Of a DNA stretch of 64,000 nucleotides, positions 34,392-43,340 are shown piece after piece. The position numbers and the translations under genes were made by a program. Position 1 is the stretch's first letter. Every line of letters begins with the position of its first letter. Source of the DNA: Pedobacter sp. R20-19 (GTDB lineage: Bacteria > Bacteroidota > Bacteroidia > Sphingobacteriales > Sphingobacteriaceae); the NCBI RefSeq assembly GCF_000708265.2, contig NZ_JCKI01000005.1, positions 455,838 to 519,837 on the forward strand, in the 5' to 3' direction. The notes under the pieces were generated by a model that saw only the letters and a list, made by a program, of their open reading frames with translations, was not told where the DNA came from and did not search any database.

Positions 34392-36095
34392 CTATTTTAA
34401 ATCTGCTAAATAAATACGCGTTTGTTTCTCTATTTCTATGCTTGCTAAATTAACGACAGTGTTTAATTTTTCACTATCTTTTTTCACCGGCATTTTGCGA
34501 ATAGTACTTAAGGCATTAATATACCATTTACTCCAGGCTTGTAAAATATGTTTTTCATCAGCTGCTGATTTTCCTGTTGCTATTGCATTTTTACTCAGTT
34601 CAAATTCCGTTTTTAAGCGAATTAAACCGTCATTTTTAATTTGATTAACGGTTGTGCCAGCCATATTTTCGTCTGCTGAGATTAAGCTGTAAGCTGCTGT
34701 TAAAGCACTGATGCCTACATTCTTCATTTCTGTGGAAGAAACCTTGTCAATTCTATCTTGATCGGTATGGTAAAATACGTCAGTAAAATGCCACATCAAT
34801 AAGCCAGGTATTTTATTTTGTAAAAAAGGGGTGTGATCACTTCCACCTTCGAAAGGATTATAGTTAACCGTCCAGTTAGCAAATTTGCCTTGAGCTTTAC
34901 AAATATCAAAAACGAAATCATTAAAATAATGTGGAAATAAATCTTTTTCCTTCACATCTCCTGCACCCCATTCTGTATGTTTATCATTTCCCCTTGTCCA
35001 TATAGCCGATGGATCTGGCATTTTTTCAATCAGAAATGATCCTCCGGTTTTTTTGGTGTCTTCACCAACCATATCCAGGCTCATTCCCCATAAAATGCCT
35101 TTGGCCCTAACAGTATCCTCTGTAATGTATCTTTTTGTAGATACAATTTCATCACCCCATAAAAAAGTGAGTGTACGTTGTGGCACTATTTTTTTTGCCT
35201 GATACAATTCTGCGGTTAGTCGAGCCATTTCAGCAAGGGTACCAACTCCACTGGCATTATCATTTGCGCCAGGCTCTTGTACATGGGCACTAAAAACAAA
35301 GCGCTCATCAGGATTTACACTACCCTTTACATTGGCTACAATTGTTAATTCTTCAGCAGGATAAATTTTAGTTTGAATATCGACTTTTAATTTTGTTATA
35401 CCTTTTAAACAGGCTGTCTTCAGTTTTTCTTTAGCAGCGTAAGATAGGAGTAGGGCCCAAACCTCACTGTTGGGCTTCATGCTACTAAATTGAATTGAAG
35501 TTTGGTTAATTTCCGGCTGAGTGTATTTAGGCATCGAATAGCCTAACACACCAATCGCCCCAGCCTTAGTGGCAAATTGCAATAATCTTGAAGGATGATT
35601 TTCTGAAAAAATGATCTTCCCTTTTAAATCTACTTTTTCGATATCTGCAGGCTTAATGTTAGTGAGATAAATTACTTCTGCAGTTACGCCATCAACCGGT
35701 GTTGAGCCACAATTGATAGGAATCATATTGCGGTTGGTTTGATAAGAGATTAAGGGAATCCGATCGCCAATCAGTTCGATATTTGCATGAACAGGTTCCC
35801 AGGTATTATTCTTTAAAGCACGTTTTTCTATCCGATAAGTTAAGGGTGCCTCCTGTTCGTTCAGTTTCTGTTCAACAAAACCAGCATCTTTTAAAATATT
35901 TTCTACATAATGGATACTGGCATTGAAACCCGTGTTACCTGGAACCCTGAAATATTTTTCAACAAAGGCAGTTGTTTTATAAGCATTATCTTCCTTAAAT
36001 CCAGTTCGTGTTAATTTAAAGTATTCATCAGCCGGAGTTTGTGCATAAGTCGTTATTCCTATGAATAGTAAAAGAAAGAGTGTTTTTGTTTTCAT
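34392..36095 (-). CDS. Exported M28 family metallopeptidase with PA-like insert
   Basis: A 567-residue protein with signal peptide MKTKTLFLLLFIGITTYAQ. A PA-like segment lies at about residues 130-220. The M28 catalytic part has SAHVQEPGANDNASGVGTLA with the zinc-binding His/Asp pair, LWGDEIVSTKRYI with a Glu position, and a late GGSDHTPF with His. It probably hydrolyses peptides in the periplasm or extracellularly. The C-terminal about 90 residues are helical. It is the upstream gene of the crtD pair, though a functional link is not evident. Confidence 0.88.
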   Translation of the reverse strand: MKTKTLFLLLFIGITTYAQTPADEYFKLTRTGFKEDNAYKTTAFVEKYFRVPGNTGFNASIHYVENILKDAGFVEQKLNEQEAPLTYRIEKRALKNNTWEPVHANIELIGDRIPLISYQTNRNMIPINCGSTPVDGVTAEVIYLTNIKPADIEKVDLKGKIIFSENHPSRLLQFATKAGAIGVLGYSMPKYTQPEINQTSIQFSSMKPNSEVWALLLSYAAKEKLKTACLKGITKLKVDIQTKIYPAEELTIVANVKGSVNPDERFVFSAHVQEPGANDNASGVGTLAEMARLTAELYQAKKIVPQRTLTFLWGDEIVSTKRYITEDTVRAKGILWGMSLDMVGEDTKKTGGSFLIEKMPDPSAIWTRGNDKHTEWGAGDVKEKDLFPHYFNDFVFDICKAQGKFANWTVNYNPFEGGSDHTPFLQNKIPGLLMWHFTDVFYHTDQDRIDKVSSTEMKNVGISALTAAYSLISADENMAGTTVNQIKNDGLIRLKTEFELSKNAIATGKSAADEKHILQAWSKWYINALSTIRKMPVKKDSEKLNTVVNLASIEIEKQTRIYLADLK

Positions 36096-36257
36096 CGTAC
36101 TAAATAAAAATGAAAGATACTAAGAATATCATTGCCGGGCGGTTAACTTATTGCTACAGCTTATTTTACTCATGTAAAATTAATATAAACTTAACTTGTA
36201 CCGTTTTGGTTTTCGGTATGAATTTTGTATAATTGCTTAAATAGAAAGGTTTTTATC

Positions 36258-36368
36258 ATGAGCAAAGAAATATTAGAGTTTTCTGTATTGGTTGATGAAA
36301 AGTTTGACTTAAATTTTAATTGGCTAGATGGCTTTTGGGGCATTGCATTTAAATTTTTGGGGAAATAA
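36258..36368 (+). CDS. Possible small 36-residue protein
   Basis: ATG at 36258 opens a 36-codon frame ending TAA at 36368. An AGAAAGG sequence lies upstream, unusual here as a Shine-Dalgarno-like site. The product is acidic in its first half (MSKEILEFSVLVDEKFD) and aromatic/hydrophobic in its second (WLDGFWGIAFKFLGK). No homologue is known to me. The opposing 79-codon frame across the same DNA looks random. It lies in a 468-bp stretch with no other gene. Low confidence. Confidence 0.35.
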   Translation: MSKEILEFSVLVDEKFDLNFNWLDGFWGIAFKFLGK

Positions 36369-36470
36369 TTTTTTATAACTGAATTTTTCAAAAACTGGTG
36401 TCTTTCATCAGAAGTGATTTTTAGTATCAAAAATTTTCTCTTGCTCTCATATTCGATTTAATATTTCGGG

Positions 36471-36546
36471 TTTCCACTTTAATCTTAAGCTCTTCACTTT
36501 AATCTTTCCGCTTTAGTCTTTAATCTTTCCGCTTTAATCTTTTAGC
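36471..36546. repeat. CTTTAATCTTTCCGCTTTA repeat cluster upstream of rlmD
   Basis: The 19-bp unit CTTTAATCTTTCCGCTTTA occurs exactly at 36497-36515 and 36518-36536, with a degenerate copy from 36471. Same family as 18944-18981. The repeat runs into the rlmD promoter box. The rest of the 36096-36563 gap shows no other feature beyond the possible small ORF. Confidence 0.7.
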
Positions 36547-36548
36547 CT

Positions 36549-36556
36549 TATATTTG
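36549..36556 (+). promoter_or_regulatory. TAnnTTTG -7 box of rlmD
   Basis: TATATTTG, 7 bp before the ATG at 36564, so the predicted leader is only a few bases. Confidence 0.55.
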
Positions 36557-36563
36557 CCGGATA

Positions 36564-37976
36564 ATGAGTAGAAGAAAACCTGGTACGGTAACCATCATTC
36601 CAAACGTACAAATTATAGACATTGCTGAAGAAGGAAAAGGTGTTGGCAAGGCCGATGAATTAGTGATTTTTGTAGACAAAGCTGTTCCAGGCGATGTTGT
36701 TGATGTTCGTTTAACTAAAAAGAAAAAGAATTTTGCTGAAGCGATTATTGAACAATTGCATGAAAAATCAGCATTGCGCACAGATCCCTTCTGTCCTCAT
36801 TTTGGAACTTGTGGTGGTTGCAAATGGCAGCATATGGGATATGATTCTCAATTAAAATTTAAGCAGAAAAACGTTGAGGCCGCTTTGCAGCGTCTTGGAA
36901 AAATAGATACTTCTAATACTGAGCCTATTTTAGGATCGGTAAAAAACAGATACTATCGTAATAAATTAGAATTCACATTTTCAAATAAACGTTGGCTGGA
37001 CCGAACTGATATCGATCGTGATGAAGATTTTGATATGAATGCCTTGGGTTTTCATGTTCCGTTGCGTTTTGATAAAATATTGGATATTGAACATTGTTAC
37101 CTGCAGGATGAGCCTTCCAATTCCATCAGGAATGCTGTTCGGAAGTATGCCTTGGAGCATCAGTTATCATTTTATGATTTACGCAACCATGAAGGTGTAT
37201 TGCGGAACCTGATTATTCGTACCTCATCTACAGGTGAAGTAATGATAGCAGTTGTTTTTGCTTATCCTGATGAAACGCAAATTGATGGCTTAATGAGCTT
37301 TTTGAAAGCAGAATTCCCTCAGATTACTTCATTATTGTATATCGTTAATCAAAAGAAAAACGATACTATTTTTGATCAGGATGTGCATGTATTTACTGGC
37401 AGAGATCATATTTTTGAAGAAATGGATGGCATTCGTTTTAAGATTGGTGTAAAATCCTTCTATCAAACCAATTCTGAGCAGGCATTTGAGTTATATAAAA
37501 TCACCAGAGATTTTGCCGGATTTAAAGGTGATGAACTGGTTTATGATTTATATACGGGTGCCGGAACCATTGCCAATTTTGTGGCTAAAAATGTGAAACA
37601 GGTTATTGGTGTTGAATATGTACCAACAGCAATTGAAGATGCTAAGTTTAATTCGGCATTAAATGGGATTGATAATACTCTTTTTTACGCCGGAGATATG
37701 AAAGATATTTTAACTTCTGAATTTATTGCCAGCCATGGTAAGCCAGATGTAGTGATTACTGATCCACCAAGGGCAGGTATGCATGCTGATGTGGTACAAA
37801 GATTATTGGAAATGGAATCAGAAAAAATTGTTTATGTAAGCTGTAATGCGGCTACACAAGCAAGAGATCTGGAGTTATTAAAGGAGAAATATGATGTGGT
37901 ACGCATTAAACCTGTAGACATGTTTCCACATACGCAGCATGTAGAAAACGTAGTTTTACTAGAATTAAAAGGATAG
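36564..37976 (+). CDS. rlmD: 23S rRNA (uracil-5-)-methyltransferase RlmD
   Basis: A 470-residue RlmD/RumA-type enzyme. An N-terminal TRAM domain (about 8-62) is followed by the iron-sulfur cysteines C77, C83 and C86 in CPHFGTCGGCKW, with a fourth in DIEHCYLQ. The SAM fold has DLYTGAGTIANFVAK, DPPRAGMH and the catalytic cysteine in YVSCNAATQARDLE. The family methylates U1939 of 23S rRNA (E. coli numbering). Related RlmC/TrmA-like activity cannot be fully excluded, but length and the TRAM plus four-Cys layout favour RlmD. Confidence 0.93.
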   Translation: MSRRKPGTVTIIPNVQIIDIAEEGKGVGKADELVIFVDKAVPGDVVDVRLTKKKKNFAEAIIEQLHEKSALRTDPFCPHFGTCGGCKWQHMGYDSQLKFKQKNVEAALQRLGKIDTSNTEPILGSVKNRYYRNKLEFTFSNKRWLDRTDIDRDEDFDMNALGFHVPLRFDKILDIEHCYLQDEPSNSIRNAVRKYALEHQLSFYDLRNHEGVLRNLIIRTSSTGEVMIAVVFAYPDETQIDGLMSFLKAEFPQITSLLYIVNQKKNDTIFDQDVHVFTGRDHIFEEMDGIRFKIGVKSFYQTNSEQAFELYKITRDFAGFKGDELVYDLYTGAGTIANFVAKNVKQVIGVEYVPTAIEDAKFNSALNGIDNTLFYAGDMKDILTSEFIASHGKPDVVITDPPRAGMHADVVQRLLEMESEKIVYVSCNAATQARDLELLKEKYDVVRIKPVDMFPHTQHVENVVLLELKG

Positions 37977-38050
37977 CATTAGAGAATAATTGAATGTATA
38001 TATATGTAAACATTCAATCCAAAACTCTTTCAAAAATATAACCATTAAGA

Positions 38051-38464
38051 ATGGATAGAGAAGAATTATTAAACGCGACACCTGAGGATGATGGCGCATC
38101 TCAGAAGAAACAGGAAAGCCCTTTAGTGAGTCTGGAAAAAGATTTAGCTTTTTATTCAGATGCAATTAAAGAAGTAGGTATTGAAATTATGGTTGAAGGG
38201 ATTTCTGCACATCCTATTTTTATTGCTCATCAACACCAGGTAAGCATTGGTGAAATGATTTTAAATAAAGAAGAATTAAATACAGATTGGTCTATTCAAG
38301 CTTCTACTTTGGAAGAATTTGTGGAAAAGGGAATTATCACAAAAGAAAAGAAAGAGCCCTTTTTAAAAGTTTATAAAAGACCAGAAGATTTTATGTGTGT
38401 TTTCGTAATTGTACCAGAAGGTGCGAATTTTATTTATTATCCTTATCAAAAAGGTAAAAGGTAA
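38051..38464 (+). CDS. Conserved-looking protein of unknown function
   Basis: A 137-residue soluble protein. The first 25 residues are acidic and Gln/Lys-rich, probably disordered. The rest has a mixed alpha/beta pattern: LEKDLAFYSDAIKEVGIEIM, AHPIFIAHQHQVSIGEMIL, ASTLEEFVEKGIITKEKKE, FMCVFVIVPEGANFIYYPY. No known domain is recognised. It ends before a convergent terminator shared with the head-GIN gene. Confidence 0.72.
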   Translation: MDREELLNATPEDDGASQKKQESPLVSLEKDLAFYSDAIKEVGIEIMVEGISAHPIFIAHQHQVSIGEMILNKEELNTDWSIQASTLEEFVEKGIITKEKKEPFLKVYKRPEDFMCVFVIVPEGANFIYYPYQKGKR

Positions 38465-38519
38465 AAGGAGTTGTAAGGTTATAGCAATATTGCTAATTGA
38501 TGTAGCTATATAAAAATAA

Positions 38520-38543
38520 GCCGCTTTGCATCCACAAAGCGGC
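38520..38543 (-). terminator. Terminator for the head-GIN gene
   Basis: GCCGCTTTG (38520-38528), 6-nt loop, CAAAGCGGC (38535-38543). On the minus strand it is followed by CTTATTTTTAT, so it terminates leftward transcription. It may also act weakly on the rightward side. Confidence 0.8.
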
Positions 38544-38571
38544 GAATTTATCATTAACTAAACTAAAGTTC

Positions 38572-39276
38572 TTAATTGACGTGATGAACATCTCCGCTCT
38601 TTGAGGTTGCTGTTTTATTGAGTGCGGCATTTCCTTTGAAACTCACATCACCACCACCACTGGCTGCTGCTTCCAACCCTTTATTAACATAGATATTTAC
38701 ATCAGAACCTCCTGATGCTTGTACTTTTGCGTAATCAGTAATCAATTCAAATGCGTCAATATCACTGCCTCCGCTTGATTGAATGCTCATATTTGTAGCT
38801 TTGCCTTTAAGGTTGATATCACTACCGCCACTAGATTGGATCGTTAGGTCATTACTGACTAAATTTAATTTTAAATCAGATCCGCCAGATGCCCTGATGG
38901 CCAGGCTATTGGTTTTAATTGGGTTCTGCGTAAATACATCAGACCCGCCAGAAGCGGCAATTTCATTTAATGTTTTATAGCTCACATAAGCTTTGATTAT
39001 ACGGTTTTTAAACATCCCGCTCCAGCTAATTCCATCTTTAAATTTAATAGTGATTTTATCTCCACGTTGTTCTACTACGATGTCTTCCAGGGTTTTACTA
39101 TCGGATTTAATTGTAACACTTTCAGTGTTTCCCTGAGTGAGGTATAAATCAATTCCACTGCTAATGCCAATACTGTTATAATTTTTAACCGGAAAATTTT
39201 TGCTTTCCTGTGCCATGATTACAGTTGCAGAAAAAGTAAAAAATAAGATAGTAGATATTCTGATCAGGTTTTTCAT
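38572..39276 (-). CDS. Head-GIN domain exported protein (DUF2807) with SGGSD repeats
   Basis: A 234-residue protein with signal peptide MKNLIRISTILFFTFSATVIMAQ. The DUF2807/head-GIN beta-helix covers about 25-225. Tips of successive coils carry SGGSD at residues 109, 130, 149, 168 and 188, and SGGGD at 206, spaced 18-21 residues. This regular spacing fits one coil per repeat. Such proteins are surface or periplasmic in Bacteroidota; their role is unknown. The Asp-rich rows could bind calcium, which is inference. Confidence 0.88.
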   Translation of the reverse strand: MKNLIRISTILFFTFSATVIMAQESKNFPVKNYNSIGISSGIDLYLTQGNTESVTIKSDSKTLEDIVVEQRGDKITIKFKDGISWSGMFKNRIIKAYVSYKTLNEIAASGGSDVFTQNPIKTNSLAIRASGGSDLKLNLVSNDLTIQSSGGSDINLKGKATNMSIQSSGGSDIDAFELITDYAKVQASGGSDVNIYVNKGLEAAASGGGDVSFKGNAALNKTATSKSGDVHHVN

Positions 39277-39403
39277 AAATTTGTTTTTGGTTAGTCATTA
39301 GACGCAGGCGAGACAGAAACGTTGCAAGCAACCGAAATTATTTTTCAAATAGTTTGAATTTAAGCCTTAAAATTGTTCTTTTTGTATTCAATCATTTTAT
39401 ATA

Positions 39404-39910
39404 ATGGCATCGCAACTCCTCATACTTAATAAGAAACAGATTCAACAAAAGATAGATCGCATTGCGTATCAGATTTTGGAAGATAATTTAAATGAGAAAG
39501 AGGTTGTATTAGCCGGTATTTGGGATCGGGGATATAAACTGGCATTACGTTTGGAAAAGGTGCTAAAAAAAATTGCAGGTTTTAAGCTAACCCTTTTGCG
39601 AATCGATCTTCAGAAAGAAAGCAGTAAACTGATTGCAACCACTGATTTAGACGAAAGTCAATGGAAAAATAAAGTCATTATTATAGTAGATGATGTTTTA
39701 AATAGCGGAAAAACCCTGGCATACGGATTAGGTGTCTTTCTGAATACGCCACATAAAAAAATTCGTACTGTTGTTCTTGTAGATAGAAGTCATAAAATTT
39801 TCCCTGTAGCAACCGATTTTGTGGGGCTGAAAATGGCTACCGTTTTAAAAGAACATGTAGATGTAATTATGGATGTAGAGGGTGAAGAAGATCGTGTTTA
39901 TCTAAGTTAG
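39404..39910 (+). CDS. PyrR-like phosphoribosyltransferase
   Basis: A 168-residue type I phosphoribosyltransferase. The PRPP motif is VIIIVDDVLNSGKTL (about residues 90-104). The N-terminus and the VLVDRSHKIFPVATDFVGL block resemble PyrR, a pyrimidine attenuator with uracil phosphoribosyltransferase activity. No pyrimidine genes adjoin it here, so regulation of pyr genes is not supported locally. Hypoxanthine-type activity is an alternative. Confidence 0.8.
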   Translation: MASQLLILNKKQIQQKIDRIAYQILEDNLNEKEVVLAGIWDRGYKLALRLEKVLKKIAGFKLTLLRIDLQKESSKLIATTDLDESQWKNKVIIIVDDVLNSGKTLAYGLGVFLNTPHKKIRTVVLVDRSHKIFPVATDFVGLKMATVLKEHVDVIMDVEGEEDRVYLS

Positions 39911-40003
39911 TATCAGGTAGCTCGTAACAAGGCCAACTTTCTTAATGCTATATTTTGATGAATAATTAAAATCATTTGACTTAATTTACACCTATTAACA
40001 GGC

Positions 40004-40011
40004 TAAATTTG
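40004..40011 (+). promoter_or_regulatory. TAnnTTTG -7 box for the acyltransferase-led operon
   Basis: TAAATTTG, 32 bp before the ATG at 40044. A TTTG at 39975 is 25 bp upstream, slightly too far. Confidence 0.5.
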
Positions 40012-40043
40012 CAATTCACGCCATTTTTTTGCAATTTCCCGGC

Positions 40044-40667
40044 ATGCACCTTCCTCGAAAAAACATTTTTATTTATCGCTTTTTCTCTTGGTACATTGAG
40101 CATATTATTAAGAAGGATTTTGTAAGTCTTCAATATGATAAAGTTGACACCAATGAAGATGCATCAATCTTGATTTTAGCCAATCATTTTAGCTGGTGGG
40201 ATGGTTTTTTCATTTTTTACATCAATAAAAAATTATTTAAAAAGCAGTTTCATGTTTTGGTTAATGCAGAAAATTATAGCAAAGTTGGTTTCTTAAAGTA
40301 TCTTGGTGCATTTGCGGCTAAAAACAGTGGGCGAGATGTTTTGGAGATGTTGAATTACGCAGCTAAATTATTAGAGGATCAAAATAACCTGGTTCTTGTC
40401 TTCCCTCAAGGTAAGTTACATTCTAATCATTTAAAAAATATCACTTTCGAAAAAGGGGTAATGCAAATTATAAAATCTTGTCATAAAAGATTCAATATCA
40501 TTTTTGCTGCAACATTTGTAGATTATTTTTCCAAACGGAAACCAAGTGCAAAAACCTACCTTCAGCATTGGGAAAGTGAAGAATATATGAGTTTGCAATT
40601 GCTAAAAAGTGCATATAATAAACATTACGATCAGTCTGTTGTTAAACAAACACAACTTACTGAATGA
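40044..40667 (+). CDS. Lysophospholipid acyltransferase-like protein (possible CruD-type)
   Basis: A 207-residue PlsC/LPLAT-fold protein from ATG 40044 (MHLPRKN); the frame opens at TTG 40029 but this ATG fits better. The acyltransferase motif I is present as NHFSWWDGF (H-x4-D) and motif III as VFPQGKLHSN, with KYLGAFAAKNSGRD between. It shares an operon with a glycosyltransferase and cruF, with a 4-bp ATGA overlap to the next gene. I infer, without proof, that it acylates a carotenoid glycoside like CruD; an ordinary phospholipid role is possible. Confidence 0.75.
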   Translation: MHLPRKNIFIYRFFSWYIEHIIKKDFVSLQYDKVDTNEDASILILANHFSWWDGFFIFYINKKLFKKQFHVLVNAENYSKVGFLKYLGAFAAKNSGRDVLEMLNYAAKLLEDQNNLVLVFPQGKLHSNHLKNITFEKGVMQIIKSCHKRFNIIFAATFVDYFSKRKPSAKTYLQHWESEEYMSLQLLKSAYNKHYDQSVVKQTQLTE

Positions 40668-41761
40668 CCATTTTTATCTATGCCGTTTTAATATTTATGG
40701 TGATCCGTTTTTCGGTAACCGTATTTAACTTTCTATCTAACCCTAAATTGCCTAGAGTAATTAAGCACTATAGTGATTTTGTTTCTATTTTAATTCCTGC
40801 ACGTAATGAGGAAGAGGATATTATTCCACTACTCCAATCAATTAAAAGTCAGGATTACCAAAATTACGAGGTGATTGTGCTGGATGATCAGAGTAGTGAT
40901 AAAACCTTTGAATTAGTAAGTGCTTTTTCAATAATAAACCCAAAGTTTAGAATAGAACGCGGAGGTGAACTTCCAAAAGGCTGGTTGGGAAAAAACTATG
41001 CCTGCCATCAACTTGCAGCTTTGGCAAAAGGAAAATATTTATTATTTGTAGATGCTGATGAAGCGATTAAAAAAGGTTTCATCAATAGCCTAATAAACAG
41101 GATGGAAATTGGACAACTGGCTTTGATCAGTATATTTACGAATCAGGTAATGAAGTCTATTGGTGAGTGGCTCACTGTTCCACTAATGCATTTTATTTTA
41201 TTAAATCTTTTACCGTTGAGGTTAGTGAAGTCTTCCGGCAATCCAGCGTTTGCTGCGGCCAGCGGACAATGCATGTTTTTTAGAGCAGATCATTACAAAA
41301 AAAATCAGTGGCATCAACAAGTCCGCAATAAAGTGGTGGAAGATGTAGAAATTATGAAAGCCATAAAACTCCAAAAATATAGCGGGGAGGCTTTGTTAGG
41401 TAATGGGCTGATATACTGTCGGATGTATAAAAATTTGAATGAAAGTTTAAATGGCTTTAGTAAAAATTTACTTGCTGGTTTTGGTAACAACGTAATTATC
41501 TTACTATTTTACCAGCTTTTGGTTACGATAGGGCCTTTAATTTTATTATTAAACTTTAATATCTCTTTACTTGTATTACCGTTAACATTAATTTTTTTAA
41601 GTAGAATAATGATTTCCTATTTATCAGGACAGAACGTTTTAATCAATTTAATACTACATCCGTTTCAGATGTTTTTCTTTTTATTAATTTCATTTTTATC
41701 CATAATACAACACATTTTTAAAACAGGCACATGGAAGGGCAGATCGATCAAAGCGATTTAA
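40664..41761 (+). CDS. GT2 family glycosyltransferase (possible CruC-like carotenoid glycosyltransferase)
   Basis: A 365-residue membrane-anchored GT2 enzyme. An N-terminal membrane segment precedes the catalytic domain: ILIPARNEEEDIIPLLQSI, VIVLDDQSSDKTF, the DxD-like FVDADEA, and the acceptor-site VVEDVEIMKA. Two to three C-terminal transmembrane helices follow. The layout resembles CrtQ/CruC carotenoid glycosyltransferases and hopanoid-type GT2s. It overlaps the acyltransferase by 4 bp and cruF by 31 bp, so it is translationally coupled. The sugar and acceptor are inferred from context only. Confidence 0.83.
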   Translation: MTIFIYAVLIFMVIRFSVTVFNFLSNPKLPRVIKHYSDFVSILIPARNEEEDIIPLLQSIKSQDYQNYEVIVLDDQSSDKTFELVSAFSIINPKFRIERGGELPKGWLGKNYACHQLAALAKGKYLLFVDADEAIKKGFINSLINRMEIGQLALISIFTNQVMKSIGEWLTVPLMHFILLNLLPLRLVKSSGNPAFAAASGQCMFFRADHYKKNQWHQQVRNKVVEDVEIMKAIKLQKYSGEALLGNGLIYCRMYKNLNESLNGFSKNLLAGFGNNVIILLFYQLLVTIGPLILLLNFNISLLVLPLTLIFLSRIMISYLSGQNVLINLILHPFQMFFFLLISFLSIIQHIFKTGTWKGRSIKAI

Positions 41762-42405
41762 AGATTAAAAGAATTGCAGTTGGTGTTATCGCTGTTTTTC
41801 ATATGGTTGGCTTAGTAGGTTTTTTAATACCAGCTACACATCCTTACTTTATGAAAATGGTACCTTTTCATCTGCTGTTGATGTTTGCCATTGTTGTTTT
41901 TACTTATAATGGTGATGTTAAGCGCCTTTCTCTATTTGTTTGCGGAGTCTTTTTATGTGGCTGGTTGGTAGAGGTGCTTGGTGTACATACAGGAAAAATT
42001 TTTGGAAGCTATTATTATGGTAATACACTTGGATATAAAATTGCTGCGGTTCCCTTATTAATGGGTGTAAATTGGGTGATTTTAATTTTTAGTATTGGCC
42101 AGATGATGAAAAGTTTAAAGATTAGAAATAGTATTTTAGCTTCATTATCAGGTGCACTTATTTTAATTATTTTCGACTTCTTTATGGAACCTGTTGCCAT
42201 GAAATTTGATTACTGGCAATGGGATTGGCATGAGGTACCCCTTCAAAATTATATCGCCTGGTTTATCGTATCCGTTATTTTATTGAAATTTTATTACGCA
42301 TTGGGACTCAAACAGCAAAAATATATTGGTACCGCTATGTTTGTAGCACAATTAATCTTTTTTGTTGTCTTATACATGACAACAGGAACAAATATTTTTG
42401 CTTAA
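41731..42405 (+). CDS. cruF: Carotenoid 1,2-hydratase CruF
   Basis: A 224-residue integral membrane protein of the CruF/DUF422 family with about seven helices. The conserved block GWLVEVLGVHTGKIFGSYYY (from about residue 73) with GYKIAAVPLLMGVNWV, and LIIFDFFMEPVAMKFDYWQW with the acidic Asp/Glu, are family hallmarks. CruF adds water to the 1',2' double bond of a psi-end carotenoid. It overlaps the glycosyltransferase gene by 31 bp. Together with crtD it would make a 1'-hydroxy-3',4'-didehydro end group. Confidence 0.92.
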   Translation: MEGQIDQSDLKIKRIAVGVIAVFHMVGLVGFLIPATHPYFMKMVPFHLLLMFAIVVFTYNGDVKRLSLFVCGVFLCGWLVEVLGVHTGKIFGSYYYGNTLGYKIAAVPLLMGVNWVILIFSIGQMMKSLKIRNSILASLSGALILIIFDFFMEPVAMKFDYWQWDWHEVPLQNYIAWFIVSVILLKFYYALGLKQQKYIGTAMFVAQLIFFVVLYMTTGTNIFA

Positions 42406-42410
42406 TTTTG
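42403..42410 (+). promoter_or_regulatory. TAnnTTTG -7 box of ispH
   Basis: TAATTTTG overlaps the cruF stop and ends 7 bp before the ispH ATG. ispH may thus have its own promoter within the operon. Confidence 0.5.
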
Positions 42411-42417
42411 TAGTTCA

Positions 42418-43266
42418 ATGGGTTATAACTTACAAGTCAATATTGATAAATCATCTGGGTTTTGCTTCGGAGTGGTTTATGCTATCGAAATGGCAGAAGA
42501 TATTTTAGATAACGAAGGTTATTTATATTGTCTTGGCGATATTGTTCATAATGATGAAGAGGTAGAACGTTTAACCAAGCGTGGATTAAAAATTATTGAT
42601 CACGAAGTTTTAAAAGACTTACGAAATGAAAAGGTTTTAATTAGGGCACATGGCGAAGCACCATCAACTTATCAATTGGCTCTTGAAAATAACCTTACAC
42701 TAATTGATGCATCATGCCCTGTGGTGTTAAAACTTCAGAATAGAATCAAAAATTCTCATGATGATGATGAGCAGATTTTGATTTTCGGCAAGCATGGCCA
42801 TGCAGAAGTAATTGGCTTGCAAGGGCAAACCGATGGAAAAGCCATTGTTTTTCAGGACCTAGCCGAACTTGATCATGTTGAACTTCCATCAAAATTTACG
42901 TTATACAGCCAAACCACAAAAAGTACAGATAAGTTCTATCATATAAAAGATGAATTGCTGAGTCGTGGCTATGAGGTAAAAGCAAATGATACCATTTGCA
43001 GACAAGTATCTAACCGATATCAGGAGCTGGAAAACTTTGTGAGCCATTATGATAAGATCATTTTTGTTTCAGGTAAGAAATCATCCAATGGAAAAGTGCT
43101 GTACGATGTATGTAAAAAATTCAACGATCAATCCTATTTCATTTCGAATATAGAAGAATTAGATTTAAGCTGGTTCACAGAAAATGATAAGATTGGAATC
43201 TGTGGTGCTACTTCAACACCTATGTGGCTTATGGAAAAAGTGAAAGCCCAATTAGAACAATACTAA
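42418..43266 (+). CDS. ispH: 4-hydroxy-3-methylbut-2-enyl diphosphate reductase
   Basis: A 282-residue iron-sulfur enzyme that makes IPP and DMAPP at the end of the MEP pathway. The cluster cysteines are C16 in SSGFCFGVVYA, one in DASCPVVLKL and one in DTICRQVSNRYQ. HGEAPST and FGKHGHAEVIGL give the conserved histidines, and CGATSTPMWLME closes the protein. It supplies precursors for carotenoids as well as quinones and undecaprenyl phosphate, so its place between cruF and crtW is sensible. Confidence 0.97.
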   Translation: MGYNLQVNIDKSSGFCFGVVYAIEMAEDILDNEGYLYCLGDIVHNDEEVERLTKRGLKIIDHEVLKDLRNEKVLIRAHGEAPSTYQLALENNLTLIDASCPVVLKLQNRIKNSHDDDEQILIFGKHGHAEVIGLQGQTDGKAIVFQDLAELDHVELPSKFTLYSQTTKSTDKFYHIKDELLSRGYEVKANDTICRQVSNRYQELENFVSHYDKIIFVSGKKSSNGKVLYDVCKKFNDQSYFISNIEELDLSWFTENDKIGICGATSTPMWLMEKVKAQLEQY

Positions 43267-43340
43267 ACATCCGTTCTGCTGTAACTTTTACCTGCGTTAA
43301 CTGTTTATCTTATAAATTATAAACATTTAATATTCTCCAT

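Noticed and set aside
36191..36430. 79-codon minus-strand ORF
   Set aside because: Composition is random-looking and it lacks any start context; it is the reverse of the region holding the small plus-strand ORF.
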